DNA of 64,000 nt from Chaetoceros tenuissimus (lineage: Eukaryota > Bacillariophyta > Thalassiosirophyceae > Chaetocerotales > Chaetocerotaceae), in assembly GCA_021927905.1 (NCBI GenBank), contig BLLK01000047.1, forward strand, positions 2,046,001 through 2,110,000, in the 5' to 3' direction. Position 1 is the first letter of the stretch, and every line of letters begins with the position of its first letter. The position numbers and the translations under genes are program-made. Below, one piece after another: positions 10,334-22,780 of this stretch. Under the pieces are notes generated by a model. That model saw only the letters and a program-made list of their open reading frames with translations. It did no database searches and was not told where the DNA came from.

Positions 10334-12811
10334 ATGCCAAGCTACAATATAGACGGATCTCAAATGGCTTACGGATTTGATTCTGATAAATTCCTTGACG
10401 ATCTTCAATTTGATGAAGATCTATCCTCGTTCTCACCTGACGCCAAGATGCTTCCATCGCCAGATATGAAGCCGAGCTTTATGACGGCGACATCCCGACC
10501 AAGACAGTGGACAGATGAAGAGGTAAGTATTGGAATGAATCATCTTTTTAAAGTTACTTGCAATTCGCTTACTGATTTATGTTTTTGCTTGACATAGGAT
10601 GAACGCCTCAAAGAAGTTGTTGAGAATCTTTTTGCACAGGTTGATGACTTTGTCAATGAAGTTCATCCAAACAAATCGCGGCGAGGAAAGAAGCGAAACA
10701 AACAAACAAAGCCACAAGAAAAGGACAAGATTCGTGATCTAGATTGGGCATTGGTTGCTCAGAAAGTAGCAAATGGACGCAACAGCGCCGAATGTTTACG
10801 TAGATACAACAAGATTGTTGGCAATCGTGCTACTGAAGCAGCAGCTGCATTGAAGGGGCCATGGACTGCAGAAGAGGATCAAAAGCTCATGAAGCTTGTC
10901 AAGGACAATGGACCAAAGAAATGGAGCCAGATTGCAGCAGAGCTACCAGGTGAGTGTCCAACAATACAAGTTATTCATTTCCTTTTCATCTTTCGAAGAC
11001 TAACACAATACAATTCGTTCTTACTACATCAGGACGTATTGGGAAGCAATGTCGCGAGAGATGGCACAATCATTTGAATCCTAATATCAACAAGTCTCCA
11101 TGGACTGAACAAGAGGATCGAATCATTCTCGAAGCACATAGTACTGTTGGAAACAAATGGGCTGAAATTGCTAAAGTTCTGCCAGGTCGTACTGACAATG
11201 CCATCAAGAATCACTGGAACTCTTCTATGAAGCGAAAAGTTGAGAAATATGTACATGCAAAGAATATCGATGGAGTCCATAGGGTCATCGATGAACAGAA
11301 AAGATACCTCATTGCGGATGACATAGAAGGTTGTCTGAAAGCTGTGCGAGCAGCACCTGCTCCTCAAGCAAAGGGGAAAAGCAGCAAGTCAAAAAGAAGT
11401 ACATCCCGGCAAACCAGTACTGACCAGCCTTTGACCTCCTCCATACAGCAATCAAAAAGGCCGATGCATGTCGCTATTGCTAACGCAAACACTTACATGC
11501 CTGACACAAAGAAGATGAAACCATCTTTTTCACATCCTTCTGAATCCGACTTAAAGGAATTGAAAGTATATCTTACATCCCTCAAAGCTGGGTATGTGGA
11601 TGGAATGAGACTGTCAAAATTAGAGCGACAAAGAAAGGCAGAAGAAATCATGAGTAGAACAAAGATAACTTCCACTGATTTGGACGAATTGAATTTGACC
11701 ATTGAAGAAAGAAGAGCCTTGCCTAAAAGTTTCTCATCATGGGTTCCATATCTTGCTCCATACATTAACTACGATCATATCGGAAGCAGAGCTATGAAGA
11801 TGAAGCCTATCTCAATGCTTTCACCATTTAGTGCATTTTTAAATACAAGGACTGATCTATTTGGAAATATGACTTCTCCTGCTATGAGTGAACCATCTCC
11901 TGCAGCAGGCTTAGCAAAGAGCGCAGTTCCAGCATCTCTCAAACCATCACCTTTCAACGGAAACCAAAAGACCCCGGCAAAAGTTAAAACTGGTAAGTTT
12001 CTTAATAATCTGGAAGAGTTTCCTATCTTTTACATTTATATATTAAATCTTATCAATCTTCTCTACATTACAGAATCTCCAACTACGAATATGCTTAGTA
12101 AGACCCCTCAATTCACCCCTTTCAGTCAAACACTTAGCTCCTTGTTCTCTCCTCCTGCACCATTGTCAATCAATTCCACATCTTCAACCCAAGCTGCACA
12201 CCAAAACACTAGTGAATCTCTCTCAATGGATAAGATAATGCAGTCTTCCTTTGTGCCAACACCAAATAAGATTGCATCTATTTTCAGTCCAGAACCAAAG
12301 ATGAATTTGACGAATGTCTTGACTGACAGGCAAGTCAATGGAGGAGTAGCAGTTCCGATTAGTTCGGAAAAGAAGAGGAAAGTTGAGAGTTCTGGGGGTT
12401 ATTACAAACGAATGGGAAGTCCATCATTCGGCGCGCCTAAAGACAAATTATCAACAGGCTATCCTGATAAGAATATGGTGAGTTTAATGAAGATATATCT
12501 TTCAAGAATTTCTGGAATGAATTGGATACTAACCACATTCCTCTTCATTATAGCAATGGCTCCCACATGAGTTGTCAACTCCATCCTTTTCCTCCCATAC
12601 TAGAATGCCTAGAGAATCTGCTCATTTGGTCACTGGATCAGGAAGACAAAGAGCACGCAATAATGCTGCGCATCCTTCAATGCCATACCATGCTTACTCC
12701 AACGAAGATTTATCCATGCACCACATCTCAACTATTGGAGCAAGTAACGATTTCATGAGTCCAATGTTGCAAAAACCAAGTTTCAATGTGAAGCAGGAAC
12801 CAGATCATTGA
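10334..12811 (+). CDS. Three-repeat MYB transcription factor (MYB3R type)
   Basis: Model: join 10334-10522, 10598-10949, 11033-11992, 12074-12477, 12554-12811; 720 residues; phases close. Three MYB repeats lie near the N-terminus. R1 runs from about residue 58 to 136, R2 from about 148 to 198 ([11 protein letters not shown] … [17 protein letters not shown]) and R3 from about 202 to 250 ([11 protein letters not shown] … [18 protein letters not shown]). R2 and R3 are the classic c-MYB/MYB3R DNA-binding pair. R1 is unusual: about 34 extra, strongly basic residues separate its first two Trp positions, and its third Trp is replaced by Tyr (CLRRYNKI). The C-terminal half is Ser/Pro-rich and low complexity. 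In plants and animals this family controls G2/M genes; that role here is inferred. The third intron (81 nt) is in frame and lacks stops, so its retention would still give a protein. Confidence 0.88.
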
Positions 12812-13215
12812 GGCATACTAGAGAATAATGGCTACGAGTAATTTCGAATAATGCTCTAACGAGCACGGGGCAATGGGAGAAGATCCTAATTCCATTTCAA
12901 ATACATTTAGACCTTCATCAGAGTACGCATGTTAACGTACTGTTTATCTGATAATGAAAGTATTGCATTCTAAAATAAATTGATTTGATTTTTGACAAAT
13001 ACAAATAATCTAACTTCTCGTCATTGTAAAATGAAACTGTCTGCACACCGACATGTTTAGCAATAGGTTATTTCTCTGCAGAAATCACGACCCATGAACC
13101 CTGATCTTCACAGGAATCCAGCGACATAAGCGATAAAGAAAAGGAACACAGGGCAATGAAACCCTAACTCATGAGATCTATTTCTGTTAAATAATTACCA
13201 TACATAAAAAGAAAA
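12812..13215. other. Intergenic, nothing recognised
   Basis: Separates the MYB 3' end from the Elongin-A-like start, both on the plus strand. AT-rich, presumably a 3' UTR, terminator and the next promoter. No repeat or reading frame of note. Confidence 0.5.
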
Positions 13216-14508
13216 ATGAACAAGAGCCGTGTTTCTGAAGAAGGCTTTCCAAAGAGTAGAGTGCGAACTTTATCATCCATGTGTCAAAAAGTCATTGCAG
13301 AAATGATTGAAAGATATCCAGCTGAGAGTTTTGTTGTTCTTGAAGAAGTTCATTGGGACGCGATAGTCAGATTGAAGTATCAAATGACGACGCCAAAAGT
13401 AAGAGTTGCAAACGGCTCTTCATTGTCAGGTGGGCGAAGGACTCCAGCAATTTCTCTAAAAGCTATGGAAAAAATAGAAAGAGCCAACCCCCATCTAAGT
13501 AATTCACAGTTGGTCGACACACTAATTTGGAGAGATATCACAGACTACATTTTTAAGAGGAATGGACCGTCTCGACCTGCAATCATGTCTGTTCCTTGGG
13601 GCATACTCGTCAAGAAAATGAAGTCAATCTCTGAAGGCTTAAAAGATCTAAGAAAACAGCCAAACGGTAATATTGAGGATGATGGAAAGTTCATATCTGT
13701 TCAAACCAACAAATTGCAGACATGTGTTACACAGTTAATAGAAACACCAATGTCAATTCCATTACTTCAACAAAGCAGAATCGGAAATGCCTTGGAAAAA
13801 TTCATCAAAAAATGCAAAAGAAATGGCAGCGCATTGCCCCCTTACTATCCTCTCATCAACACTGTAGGGAATAATACAACCAATCCAAGATTTCGAGGTA
13901 AATCTTTTCTTGCGCAATTGGAAACTTTACTGAGCGATTGGAAAGTGATTGCAGAAAAGAATGGTGCCGATTCAGTCATGGGAAGGCACAGAAATACTTC
14001 AAAGGAACAGCACCTAAAAGATTTTGAAACAATTCAAAACTGTTTATCATGGAGGGACCTTTATAAATCTCTGTATGAAAGAGAACAAATTACGATTAAG
14101 AATCGAGGTGCAAACATGCGAAAAATAAGAGAAGACTTAGATAGTGAACGACCAAAGATTTTGTCTACTAAAACAAAGACTGGAAATCGTCGGCTAGGCG
14201 AGCGCTTATTAAATGACAAACCATCTCCGTTTGCAAGGTCTTCCACGAGTACACTTGGTAAACCATCTGGAATGAGTATGATCAAACAGCAGTCAATGAC
14301 ACAGCAGGCTAGAATGCATGGAAGAAAACCTGGCAAAACTAGTGGGTTTGGGTCCAGTGTTGCGTCGTCATCTTCATCTGGGAAAAAGAGAAGTATTGGG
14401 AGCGTGGGATCAAGTGGTGTAAACCTAACTTCAAAAGCGCGTCAGAGGACATTTGCATTGGGCGATGGCAAACAAATGAAATTGCCAAGTGCAAAGAAGC
14501 GAAGGTAG
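13216..14508 (+). CDS. Elongin-A-like protein with BC-box and TFIIS N-terminal-type domain
   Basis: Single exon, 430 residues. Residues 18-27 (TLSSMCQKVI) fit the BC-box consensus (S/T/A)-L-x3-C-x3-(aliphatic) that binds Elongin C, followed by a short helical stretch as in Elongin A. Residues about 160-250 (…PLLQQSRIGNALEKFIKK … LLSDWKVIAEKNG) resemble the TFIIS N-terminal/LW domain found in transcription elongation factors. Residues 278-303 (SWRDLYKSLYEREQ … NMRKI) resemble the helix after the BC-box region in animal Elongin A (YxRLxxEREQRL). The tail is basic and Ser/Gly-rich, ending KKRR, and looks nuclear. Elongin A stimulates RNA polymerase II elongation and can act as an ubiquitin-ligase substrate receptor. 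In animals the TFIIS domain precedes the BC-box; here it follows it. Family assignment is by motif only. Confidence 0.55.
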   Translation: MNKSRVSEEGFPKSRVRTLSSMCQKVIAEMIERYPAESFVVLEEVHWDAIVRLKYQMTTPKVRVANGSSLSGGRRTPAISLKAMEKIERANPHLSNSQLVDTLIWRDITDYIFKRNGPSRPAIMSVPWGILVKKMKSISEGLKDLRKQPNGNIEDDGKFISVQTNKLQTCVTQLIETPMSIPLLQQSRIGNALEKFIKKCKRNGSALPPYYPLINTVGNNTTNPRFRGKSFLAQLETLLSDWKVIAEKNGADSVMGRHRNTSKEQHLKDFETIQNCLSWRDLYKSLYEREQITIKNRGANMRKIREDLDSERPKILSTKTKTGNRRLGERLLNDKPSPFARSSTSTLGKPSGMSMIKQQSMTQQARMHGRKPGKTSGFGSSVASSSSSGKKRSIGSVGSSGVNLTSKARQRTFALGDGKQMKLPSAKKRR

Positions 14509-14689
14509 CGTCGCTTCTTATATTGAGAAACTTAAACAGAGACAAATCAAAATGATTGAAAATAGTGTAGATAGCTTACTAAAACTTGAAAATGACTTGT
14601 TATTGTAATACCCAATTTTTATGTACTTATCAAAATTTAGCTTTGTTGCACGTGGTGTTTCGATTAGTTCATAGACCAAAACGCTAGAC

Positions 14690-17456
<2,767 letters not shown>

Positions 17457-18119
17457 GATGAATGTTGAATTTCAAAGAATTAATGGCTTTTAGTGTTCAC
17501 TAACTAATAGCAACAATGATGAAATTTCCTTTTCTTCCAGAACTGTTTGCAAGGTGCACAGAGCCAGCGCTGTTGCTTTTTGTCCATCCGTTTTTTCGCC
17601 TTTTTTCGTCTCCTTTCCAAAAAGAAAAAGACAGAAGGGAAAGAAAATAGAAAGGCAAGTCGATCTATTAACCGTATCAAGATGGTATCTTTTGACACCC
17701 GGTTGAAGATTTGCAGACACCAAAAGCAAAAGATATGCCAGCAGGGCTTTTGCTTGAAGTCTTTGGATCGGGGGAAAAATTCTCTCTTGACGTCTTCAAC
17801 TAAACAATTGAAATTACCACCAACGTTCTCATACATTTCAACTTTTTGTAAGTGACCTTCTGTGTTGGACTGCGAGACAAATGACGAAACTTGAATTCAT
17901 TAGCTTGTAGTGTAGACTCTTTCTTCAGTTCAAGATGAAACAAACTTTTATGCTGATGGGAGACAACAATGCTTTCATTTGATTCCGTTGAGAATAGTAC
18001 TGGTTTCAAAATTGTGATTTTCATGGAAATAGTGCACTGCACATAGAATCTAAAAACATTGAATTTGTATCTCTGATATTGTGTCTAACATAAAATGCTT
18101 TCCATATAGAACCAACAAC
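17457..18119. promoter_or_regulatory. Divergent region upstream of the helicase and FCP genes
   Basis: This 663-bp gap lies between the helicase start (minus) and the FCP start (plus) and must contain both promoters. FCP genes are usually strongly light-regulated, so cis-elements are expected here. I see no unambiguous TATA box or repeated element. A purine-rich run (AAAAAGAAAAAG and similar) occurs at about 17616-17655. Assignment as regulatory is by position only. Confidence 0.35.
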
Positions 18120-18869
18120 ATGAAACTTGCTATTCTTTCATCTCTTATCGCAGCATCTGCAGCATTTGCACCTGCTCAAACCTCAAAATCCCAGACTGCT
18201 GTTGCTGCAGGAAAGGCTGACCTTGAAGCTATTGCAAAGAAGGCTAACCCAACTATTGGATACTATGATCCACTCTCTCTTGCAGACAAAGACTTCTGGG
18301 GAAAGGGTAACGAGGCTACCATTGGATTCCTTCGCCAATCTGAAATTAAGCACGGACGTATTGCTATGTTCGCATTCGTAGGATACATTGTTCAATCTAA
18401 CTTTGTATTCCCATGGGCTCAAACTCTTGCTGGAGCTCCACACCCAAGTGCTGATCTTAGTCCTGAAGCACAATGGGATGCTGTTCCAATCGGTGCTAAG
18501 TGGCAAATCTTCGCTGTAATCTCAATGCTTGAGCTCTGGGATGAGTGCGGAGGTGGAGGAGCACTTCCTCACTACATGAACGGACGCAAACCTGGTCAAT
18601 ACCCACCATTCACTCTTTTCCGTGACAATGTTCACTTTGTTCTTGACCTTTATGATCCACTTGGATTCAACAAGAATATGTCTGAAGAGACCAAGGAGCG
18701 CCGTCTTGTTGCTGAGTTGAACAATGGAAGACTAGCGATGTTGGGAATCTTCGGATTCCTATGTGCAGATACCATTCCAGGGTCCGTACCTGCACTTAAT
18801 GATATTGCTATTCCTTACAGTGGAGATCCAATGATTCCATTCCAAGGACAATTCTCTTACTTCAGTTAA
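18120..18869 (+). CDS. Fucoxanthin-chlorophyll a/c light-harvesting protein
   Basis: Single exon, 249 residues from the ATG at 18120. An in-frame ATG upstream (18081) would spoil the signal peptide and is rejected. The bipartite plastid presequence MKLAILSSLIAASAAFAPAQ ends in the diatom ASAFAP-type motif with Phe at +1, followed by a Ser/Thr/Ala-rich transit peptide. The mature protein has the two pseudo-symmetric chlorophyll-binding helices, ExxxxRxAM type: EIKHGRIAMFAFVGY and ELNNGRLAMLGIFGF, with a middle helix near WQIFAVISMLELW. It acts in the thylakoid membrane as antenna or photosystem-I-associated protein. The loop with NGRKPGQYPPF and DPLGFNKNMSEETKERR resembles an Lhcr/Lhcq-like subgroup more than major Lhcf proteins, but I do not assign a number. 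This gene is the main evidence for the host's identity. Confidence 0.96.
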   Translation: MKLAILSSLIAASAAFAPAQTSKSQTAVAAGKADLEAIAKKANPTIGYYDPLSLADKDFWGKGNEATIGFLRQSEIKHGRIAMFAFVGYIVQSNFVFPWAQTLAGAPHPSADLSPEAQWDAVPIGAKWQIFAVISMLELWDECGGGGALPHYMNGRKPGQYPPFTLFRDNVHFVLDLYDPLGFNKNMSEETKERRLVAELNNGRLAMLGIFGFLCADTIPGSVPALNDIAIPYSGDPMIPFQGQFSYFS

Positions 18870-19055
18870 ATTCTGATATAGGAAGTATTTCACCAGCCAC
18901 ACTTGGTAATGAATACAGCCACGTTTAGTAGTGAACTATATCTAAGCAGAGTTTAGTTCATTAGGCGATTTGAAAAGTTTTTTGTAGTCAAAACACTTTA
19001 CAATTGCTTTAGACATACCATGTAATTATTAATTTTGTCACGTATATGATATCTC

Positions 19056-20096
19056 TTATTGTGGTACTCTTAATGTTTTCGAGTATACAGTCATTTTAAT
19101 TGGTGCTGTGGATGTGTTAGAATCATTGTCGTACCCATACAATGCATACGCAGTGATTTCTTCACAACTACTGTTCACATCAAAACGTAGTACAAACTGG
19201 TTTTGGAAAGGGTAGAGTTCCTCAACTGACCCAGCTCCAATCAGATTTCCTTCTTGATCTTTCACATAAGCTAATAGTAATATTCTATCATCTTCCTTCC
19301 CAGACTCCGTTTCAGGAAACATAGCAGCTCCCATTTGCCTTTCAGGTCTAATCTGCATTTCTATCTCATCATGCGGTGATTTCTTCCATTCAATTTCCAC
19401 TCCTGATTCGTCCTTGGTCGACTCTTTTGTATCTTCAATTTCAGAAATAAATTCTATCCATTTGGAAATATTGTCAGCATCTACATCGCTTTCACTATCA
19501 TACACATTAATCTTATCATAGAAGTCTTTATGCTTCTTGAGACATTTGTCAAGAGGAACTAGAAAAGAATCGCATTTTTCTTTATTTTTGGATCCAGAGT
19601 CTAAACTATCAATGCATTGAATCCACTTTTGAAAGAATTCACCACATGGCCCTTGTGAATACTTTTTACATAAAGGACAATCGCCTCTATCTTTTTTACT
19701 TTCTGATAAATCCAAAAGACTAGATTTGCTAGCCGATCCTTTGACTGTCGTGGAGAAAACTCTCTTTTGTAAAGTATTACCATATCTGGAATTCATAGAA
19801 TCATTCTGAAATAAAAGATGACGAGGAATGGATTTACCAAATCGAGGTGGAGCTTTTCTCCTTGAGCCATTTACATTATTCTCGCAAAATGTGTAGTAAG
19901 AAATAGTAGTACTTGAAGACGCAACTAGAGCAGTAGCTAATGACCTTTCGAATACACGTGAACTCTCTTTTCTTTGAATAATACATTTGTTGAAACTATT
20001 AGAAGGATATTTACTCTTTTTCATATTTTTCATTGACATTTTCACGAAAGCCCAGAGATTTTGCTTTCGTTGGATATAGTATGTATAGTAACTCAT
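19056..20096 (-). CDS. GCK-domain (CHCH-like) protein, probably mitochondrial
   Basis: Single exon, 346 residues from the first ATG (20096); the frame is open somewhat further upstream but has no ATG. The N-terminal 100 residues are basic and hydroxylated with few acidic residues, consistent with a mitochondrial presequence. The middle contains a GCK domain: CPLCKKYSQGPCGEFFQKW followed by C-x(n)-C with KCDSFLVPLDKCLKKHKDFY, a paired-cysteine helical hairpin related to CHCH proteins imported into the mitochondrial intermembrane space. The C-terminal 130 residues (about 215-346) form a separate beta-rich looking region (VDADNISKWIEF … EELYPFQNQFVLRFDVN) that I do not recognise. GCK domains are known mostly from plants and algae, and their role is largely unknown. 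Function is therefore left open. Confidence 0.7.
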   Translation of the reverse strand: MSYYTYYIQRKQNLWAFVKMSMKNMKKSKYPSNSFNKCIIQRKESSRVFERSLATALVASSSTTISYYTFCENNVNGSRRKAPPRFGKSIPRHLLFQNDSMNSRYGNTLQKRVFSTTVKGSASKSSLLDLSESKKDRGDCPLCKKYSQGPCGEFFQKWIQCIDSLDSGSKNKEKCDSFLVPLDKCLKKHKDFYDKINVYDSESDVDADNISKWIEFISEIEDTKESTKDESGVEIEWKKSPHDEIEMQIRPERQMGAAMFPETESGKEDDRILLLAYVKDQEGNLIGAGSVEELYPFQNQFVLRFDVNSSCEEITAYALYGYDNDSNTSTAPIKMTVYSKTLRVPQ

Positions 20097-20498
20097 TCTC
20101 ACAAATGAATTAGGCTGAACTAAATAGAGTTTTTGTCTAGATCTGCTTGTCAAGTAATTCTTTATACCACAACACAATGTTCTAAAATTCTTCAATACAT
20201 GTGGAAGATGATGGATGGAGATGGAAAAGAAAAAGGTGACGCGAATAGACGTCGAGCGAAAAGGGGTCCGCGGAAATACCTAACAACGTCATTGTATTTG
20301 ATCGAGATATGCTTCTAGTTGAAAGATAACAGAATAATTTGATGGTGAGGCAGATATAGTACAGAAGTTCTGCTTAATCCTTGCCTTTTGGAAAAATCGA
20401 GATGTATGAAGAGCATTAAAAATAAAAAAAATATAAAGTGTTTTACTTGTAAATATAAATAAATGAAATTGATATTTTCCCATTTTGATTGAAATGTT
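20097..20498. other. Intergenic between two minus-strand genes
   Basis: Contains the promoter and leader of the GCK-domain gene and the 3' end of the four-TM gene. An A-rich run occurs at about 20417-20435. No additional gene is supported. Confidence 0.5.
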
Positions 20499-21536
20499 TC
20501 AAGCCATGGCAACATATCTCTGAGCTTCATTTTCATTCATAAAATCTTCCCGCTCCAATTTCTTTGGAACAAGTTTAGTTGGATGTGAAGTAACCTTTCC
20601 ACCTTTTGTAACCCAGCGATGATACATATTCCACTGAATGAAGTTGCAAATACCCGCTAAAAATGGAATTATCCCACAGATATAAACAGCAAAATATTTC
20701 CAAGCAACAGCCGGATTTTCTGGTTCATCTTCCCTTACAATGTTGAGATTATAAACAGCATCGATTTGAAAAATGATGAATATTGAAGTTGCTAGTAAGA
20801 ATATGCTCCATCCAATCGATACCGATACAACTTGACAAATCTTGTCTCTATTGCGAATAGCGTACTCGCTATTTCGTAATGTCGGAGTGAGTACACAAGA
20901 GATAATTCTATCATGATATTGATTCTATGACGCAATGATCAATTCTTACCTTTGATAAGAAGCAATATCTCTTTCAACATCCAACTTTGGCTGGCCAGAA
21001 AGAGGCAATCCATTCAAAATCAACACAGAAACGTTTTCTCTGTGATAAGGATGATAAGTTCTAATTTTCTTCTGCACAAATCTAGGATTGCCGTCTTCAT
21101 CATCACCATCCGGATGGCGATAGACTACATATGCCAAGTCAGTATATGCAATTCTGTCCAAAATTTTGAAAAAGATTCCTTTTGGTCTATCAAAAAACAC
21201 ATTTCCAACAATTTCAATAGATCCAGGAGCTTCTTTCTCATGGATCTGACTAACCTTGACGACATCTTTGTTGTAACTTTTCATAAGTCTTCGTCTCTTT
21301 CGAACAAATATACCTGTATAAGTTGCGAACCATACCCATGCGACAAGGGAAAGTAGTGCTGTGTGAAGCATATCAATTAGAGGTATGAACTCAAGATCTT
21401 GTTGATCTCCTTGATTTTGATTGTTTGCTGCATCTAATAGTTTTTGAGGGCGTTCGTATGCAGCATATATAAAGTAAATGAAGAGAGCCATGAATGGCAT
21501 TGTAGATACCAGCATAAAGCAGATGGAGGAAGACAT
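20499..21536 (-). CDS. Four-transmembrane-segment protein of unknown function
   Basis: Model: complement join 20950-21536, 20499-20907; 331 residues. The intron is only 42 nt (20908-20949), with GTAAG and TAG ends, and restores the frame exactly; without it the first exon stops at once. Four hydrophobic segments are visible: two in exon 1 (MSSSICFMLVSTMPFMALF… and LHTALLSLVAWVWFATYTGIF) and two in exon 2 (VVSVSIGWSIFLLATSIFIIF and YFAVYICGIIPFLAGICNFI). Between the pairs lies a loop of about 120 residues with RKRRR, an HPDGDDEDGNPRF stretch and HPYHREN. The C-terminus is polar. I do not recognise the family. The gene neighbours a MITE-like element upstream (21749). Confidence 0.75.
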
Positions 21537-21748
21537 GATGCGCCAATCTCTTGGTAGAAAATGAATGTGGCACTATTTAATGTACGACTTTTACAATAGG
21601 TATGGGAGCTGCTGAAGAACACTTTAACAAGCACCACAAGCTTTGTTCAACTTTCAAAAAGTTGTGTTTTTGTTTACTTTAGATGTGTGTGGATTAAGTG
21701 ATGTGTGATGTGTGAGGAGATGTCGAGCATGCTCGCTGTTTGAGTCTA

Positions 21749-22434
21749 CCCCGTGCACAAATTGGGGGGTATATTTTCATCTTTTTAAAAGAGGGGAGGG
21801 GCTTAAGTAAAAAGGGATTTCTGCGACATTTCATATTTGCATCGTAGAGTACGTACATTATATACCGGTGCTCTCTGTTGCTGCTCTCCTTCCACATCTG
21901 AACACCAAACTCAAACGAACATGCAAACGAACACCACAATGGAGTGAATACAAAGGCCCTGTACACAACAATAAACTGATATTGGAACAAATCTTTTACA
22001 TCAATAAACAATTATTAGTCTCTATGTATAGTGCGTCGAATGCTGTTGCTTGTAGAGTGTTGTGAATTGATTTCAATCGATCCGAAAGTGTTGTGTGTTT
22101 CCCACCTTTTCAGTCTTGACTTCCTCTACTATAGCATCTCTTCTATATTGTAGAAACTCGTGCAGCCTTCGCAATCTATTCGAGTTGTACCTATAGTCCT
22201 ATATTCGAAAATTAGCACGAGTTTCTACTGACAAGAATTAGGTCTATTCAATGCATTTCATTCAAATTGGAGGTGAATTAGGTTTTTGTTAGCGTTGCTG
22301 TCGCGTGAACTTCCGGGTCTTTTCATATAGTTAAATTAGTTGAAGAAAATCTGCAAAGTCGAATTAACAGTGATTTAGCTTAAAATTGTGTAATTCCCCC
22401 AGATGAAAATATACCCCCCAATTTGTGCACGGGG
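21749..22434. mobile_element. MITE-like element with 34-bp terminal inverted repeats
   Basis: The left end (21749-21782) begins CCCCGTGCACAAATTGGGGG and the right end (22401-22434) is its exact reverse complement over 34 bp. Both ends are flanked by TA (21747-21748 and 22435-22436), as in Tc1/mariner or Stowaway-type elements. Because the inverted symmetry runs on through TCTA/TAGA, a 3-bp AGT duplication (PIF/Harbinger-like) is an alternative. The 686-bp interior has no transposase or other credible coding frame, so the element is non-autonomous. It sits in the divergent gap between the four-TM gene and TAPT1 and may carry or displace promoter sequence. The perfect termini suggest recent insertion or selection. 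An internal palindrome lies at 22150-22228. Confidence 0.8.
22150..22228. repeat. Perfect 14-bp inverted repeat inside the MITE-like element
   Basis: GTAGAAACTCGTGC (22150-22163) and its reverse complement (22215-22228) flank about 51 bp of AT-rich sequence. A transcript or single strand could fold into a hairpin. It may be a remnant of a nested element or part of the element's own structure. Confidence 0.7.
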
Positions 22435-22780
22435 TAGAGTCGTGCGGGTGGCCAATAAGCAAAATTCCAAATTCAAAAATCTACGATAGCTAAACTAGCT
22501 AGAAGTTCTCATTTTTATTGTTTCCGGGTTTCTTTATGTTGACAGCGTGACAGTACAAGGGCAGCAGATTGTAGTAGCCATCAAAACTCACTCAGGGCTC
22601 AGGGCTCAGGGCTCAGGGCGAACATTGAATGCGTACTTTGCAGAAAGAAGTAGAAGTCTTTGATGCTCTTTTGACAGAAAACTTCCATCATCCATGAAAT
22701 ATAAAAATACAAGAAAACTACTTCTTTCCTCTTTCATGTAGAAATTTTTAATTGGTGAATAGTGATAAAAAGACATCAAA
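22435..22780. promoter_or_regulatory. Upstream region of the TAPT1 gene
   Basis: The 346 bp between the MITE-like element and the TAPT1 start. It includes four perfect head-to-tail copies of CTCAGGG at 22591-22618. The promoter must lie here or within the adjacent element. No TATA box is evident. Confidence 0.35.
22591..22618. repeat. (CTCAGGG)4 minisatellite
   Basis: Four exact copies of the 7-bp unit CTCAGGG in tandem, about 165 bp upstream of the TAPT1 start codon. The unit resembles, but is not, a telomere repeat. Such short arrays vary in length easily. Confidence 0.9.

Noticed and set aside
22591-22618. CTCAGGG array read as telomere-derived
   Set aside because: The unit differs from TTAGGG at two positions and in length (7 bp), and there are no flanking telomere-like runs.
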